From: CAZKFA01 sp964551925
GTDB lineage: Bacteria; Cyanobacteriota; Vampirovibrionia; LMEP-6097
DNA: 29,023 nucleotides
Assembly (NCBI GenBank): GCA_964551925.1
Contig: CAZKFA010000025.1
Span: 1-29,023, forward strand
Direction of reading: 5' to 3'
The translations under genes were made by a program, and so were the position numbers. Positions 28,650 to 29,023 of the stretch are shown here, piece after piece (within the stretch, counting starts at the first letter, position 1; each line of letters opens with the position of its first letter). A model generated the notes under the pieces. That model had not been told where the DNA came from, made no database searches, and saw nothing but the letters and a program-made list of their open reading frames with translations.

Positions 28650-29023
28650 GGGGGCGTTTAGATTTGACAGAGGTCAGAGATGGTAAAACGCGAGTCCAGG
28701 TAGTCTAGATCCTGGTAAAATCAAGGCAAAAAACAAGTGCAGAATTCAATACTGAATTAGCAACTACTAGCACTGACGCAAGTCAGTATGCATTAGCTGC
28801 ATAGTCCCGACAAACTGTGGACGATTCCTCACTACCGAGTGGTTAACCAGCTTGGTAACTGAGGCACAAATGGTTAGTGCGCCGATTAGAGTTTGATAAG
28901 TTTACTCTATGAAGCTAAGAACATAAGCTTAGAACCCGTTGAGTGTCTGTGCTCTTGAATACGGCAACAATTCAGATTTACAGACTACGCTCGTAGTGCT
29001 TTATTGTTGAAAACTTTTGGACG
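28650..29023 (+). ncRNA. ssrA: Transfer-messenger RNA (tmRNA), 3' end beyond the window
   Basis: The 5' end GGGGGCGTTTAGATTTGACAG is the conserved tmRNA acceptor strand and D-like loop. GTAAAATCAAGGCAAAAAAC precedes the resume codon GCA at 28739-28741, as in other tmRNAs. The tag frame runs 21 codons (AEFNTEL ... QYALAA) to TAG at 28802-28804; the YALAA end is the ClpXP/ClpAP degron. Pseudoknot-like segments follow, then CTTTTGGACG at the window end, equivalent to E. coli TTTCGGACG just before the T arm. The 3' acceptor and CCA are therefore missing from the window. The order fits a one-piece tmRNA. It rescues stalled ribosomes with SmpB. Confidence 0.93.

Noticed and set aside
28591..28650. 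19-codon frame (MRMSKIDDD...) ending at the tmRNA 5' end
   Set aside because: Its first codons lie in a stem-loop arm, it has no proper ribosome site, and its stop overlaps the mature tmRNA; probably chance.
1..29023. CRISPR array, insertion sequence, tRNA or rRNA genes
   Set aside because: No regularly spaced repeats, transposase frames, or tRNA/rRNA hallmarks were seen apart from tmRNA.

Overview
This AT-rich bacterial window is densely packed with ordinary core genes: cell wall, DNA repair and replication, aromatic amino acid, pyrimidine and riboflavin synthesis, and lipid recycling. It has no insertion sequences, phage genes, CRISPR arrays or plasmid functions. An Mla-type ABC ATPase, several exported proteins and a LysM-M23 envelope peptidase suggest a double-membraned cell. 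A fermentative D-lactate dehydrogenase suggests anaerobic or facultative life. The lineage cannot be fixed from the sequence. A non-photosynthetic relative of Cyanobacteria is one possibility: one promoter carries TTAA repeats every 11 bp, like the cyanobacterial Pho box. That is a guess.

Layout. 1-2.8 kb: end of an unknown gene, a stand-alone LuxR-type HTH protein, an exported protein with two similar halves, an HDOD protein, and a small acidic exported repeat protein ending at a clear terminator. 2.8-9 kb: aas, a five-repeat membrane channel-like protein, a phosphohexomutase and a degenerate HDOD protein. 9-12.4 kb: an aroK-aroB fusion, a strongly structured leader, carA and ribH. 12.4-19.3 kb: a palindromic intergenic element, dnaX, an mlaF-like ATPase, mrdA (PBP2) and mutS. 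19.3-21.6 kb: an intergenic region with a strong terminator and a possible 31-codon gene, two small unknown genes and the LysM-M23 protein. 21.7-28.4 kb: topA, an unknown membrane protein probably starting at AUU, gatB, trpA and ldhA. 28.4-29 kb: a second structured intergenic unit, then tmRNA (ssrA), cut by the window end just before its T arm.

Gene order is unusual in that strands alternate almost gene by gene. Seven tail-to-tail pairs overlap or abut with no terminator between them. Biosynthetic genes (aroKB, carA, ribH, trpA) stand alone rather than in pathway operons. At least seven genes lack a usable Shine-Dalgarno and have a -10-like hexamer 7-8 nt before the start codon, which suggests leaderless mRNAs.

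The strongest new signals are regulatory. (1) The carA leader (10755-10896) has an extended -10, a 22-position helix that buries the Shine-Dalgarno, and a competing hairpin, so it looks like a riboswitch. (2) A second extended -10 starts an inverted-repeat-bounded unit of almost the same size upstream of ssrA. (3) A motif of about 25 bp with OmpR/PhoB-like repeats lies upstream of three unlinked genes in the same orientation.
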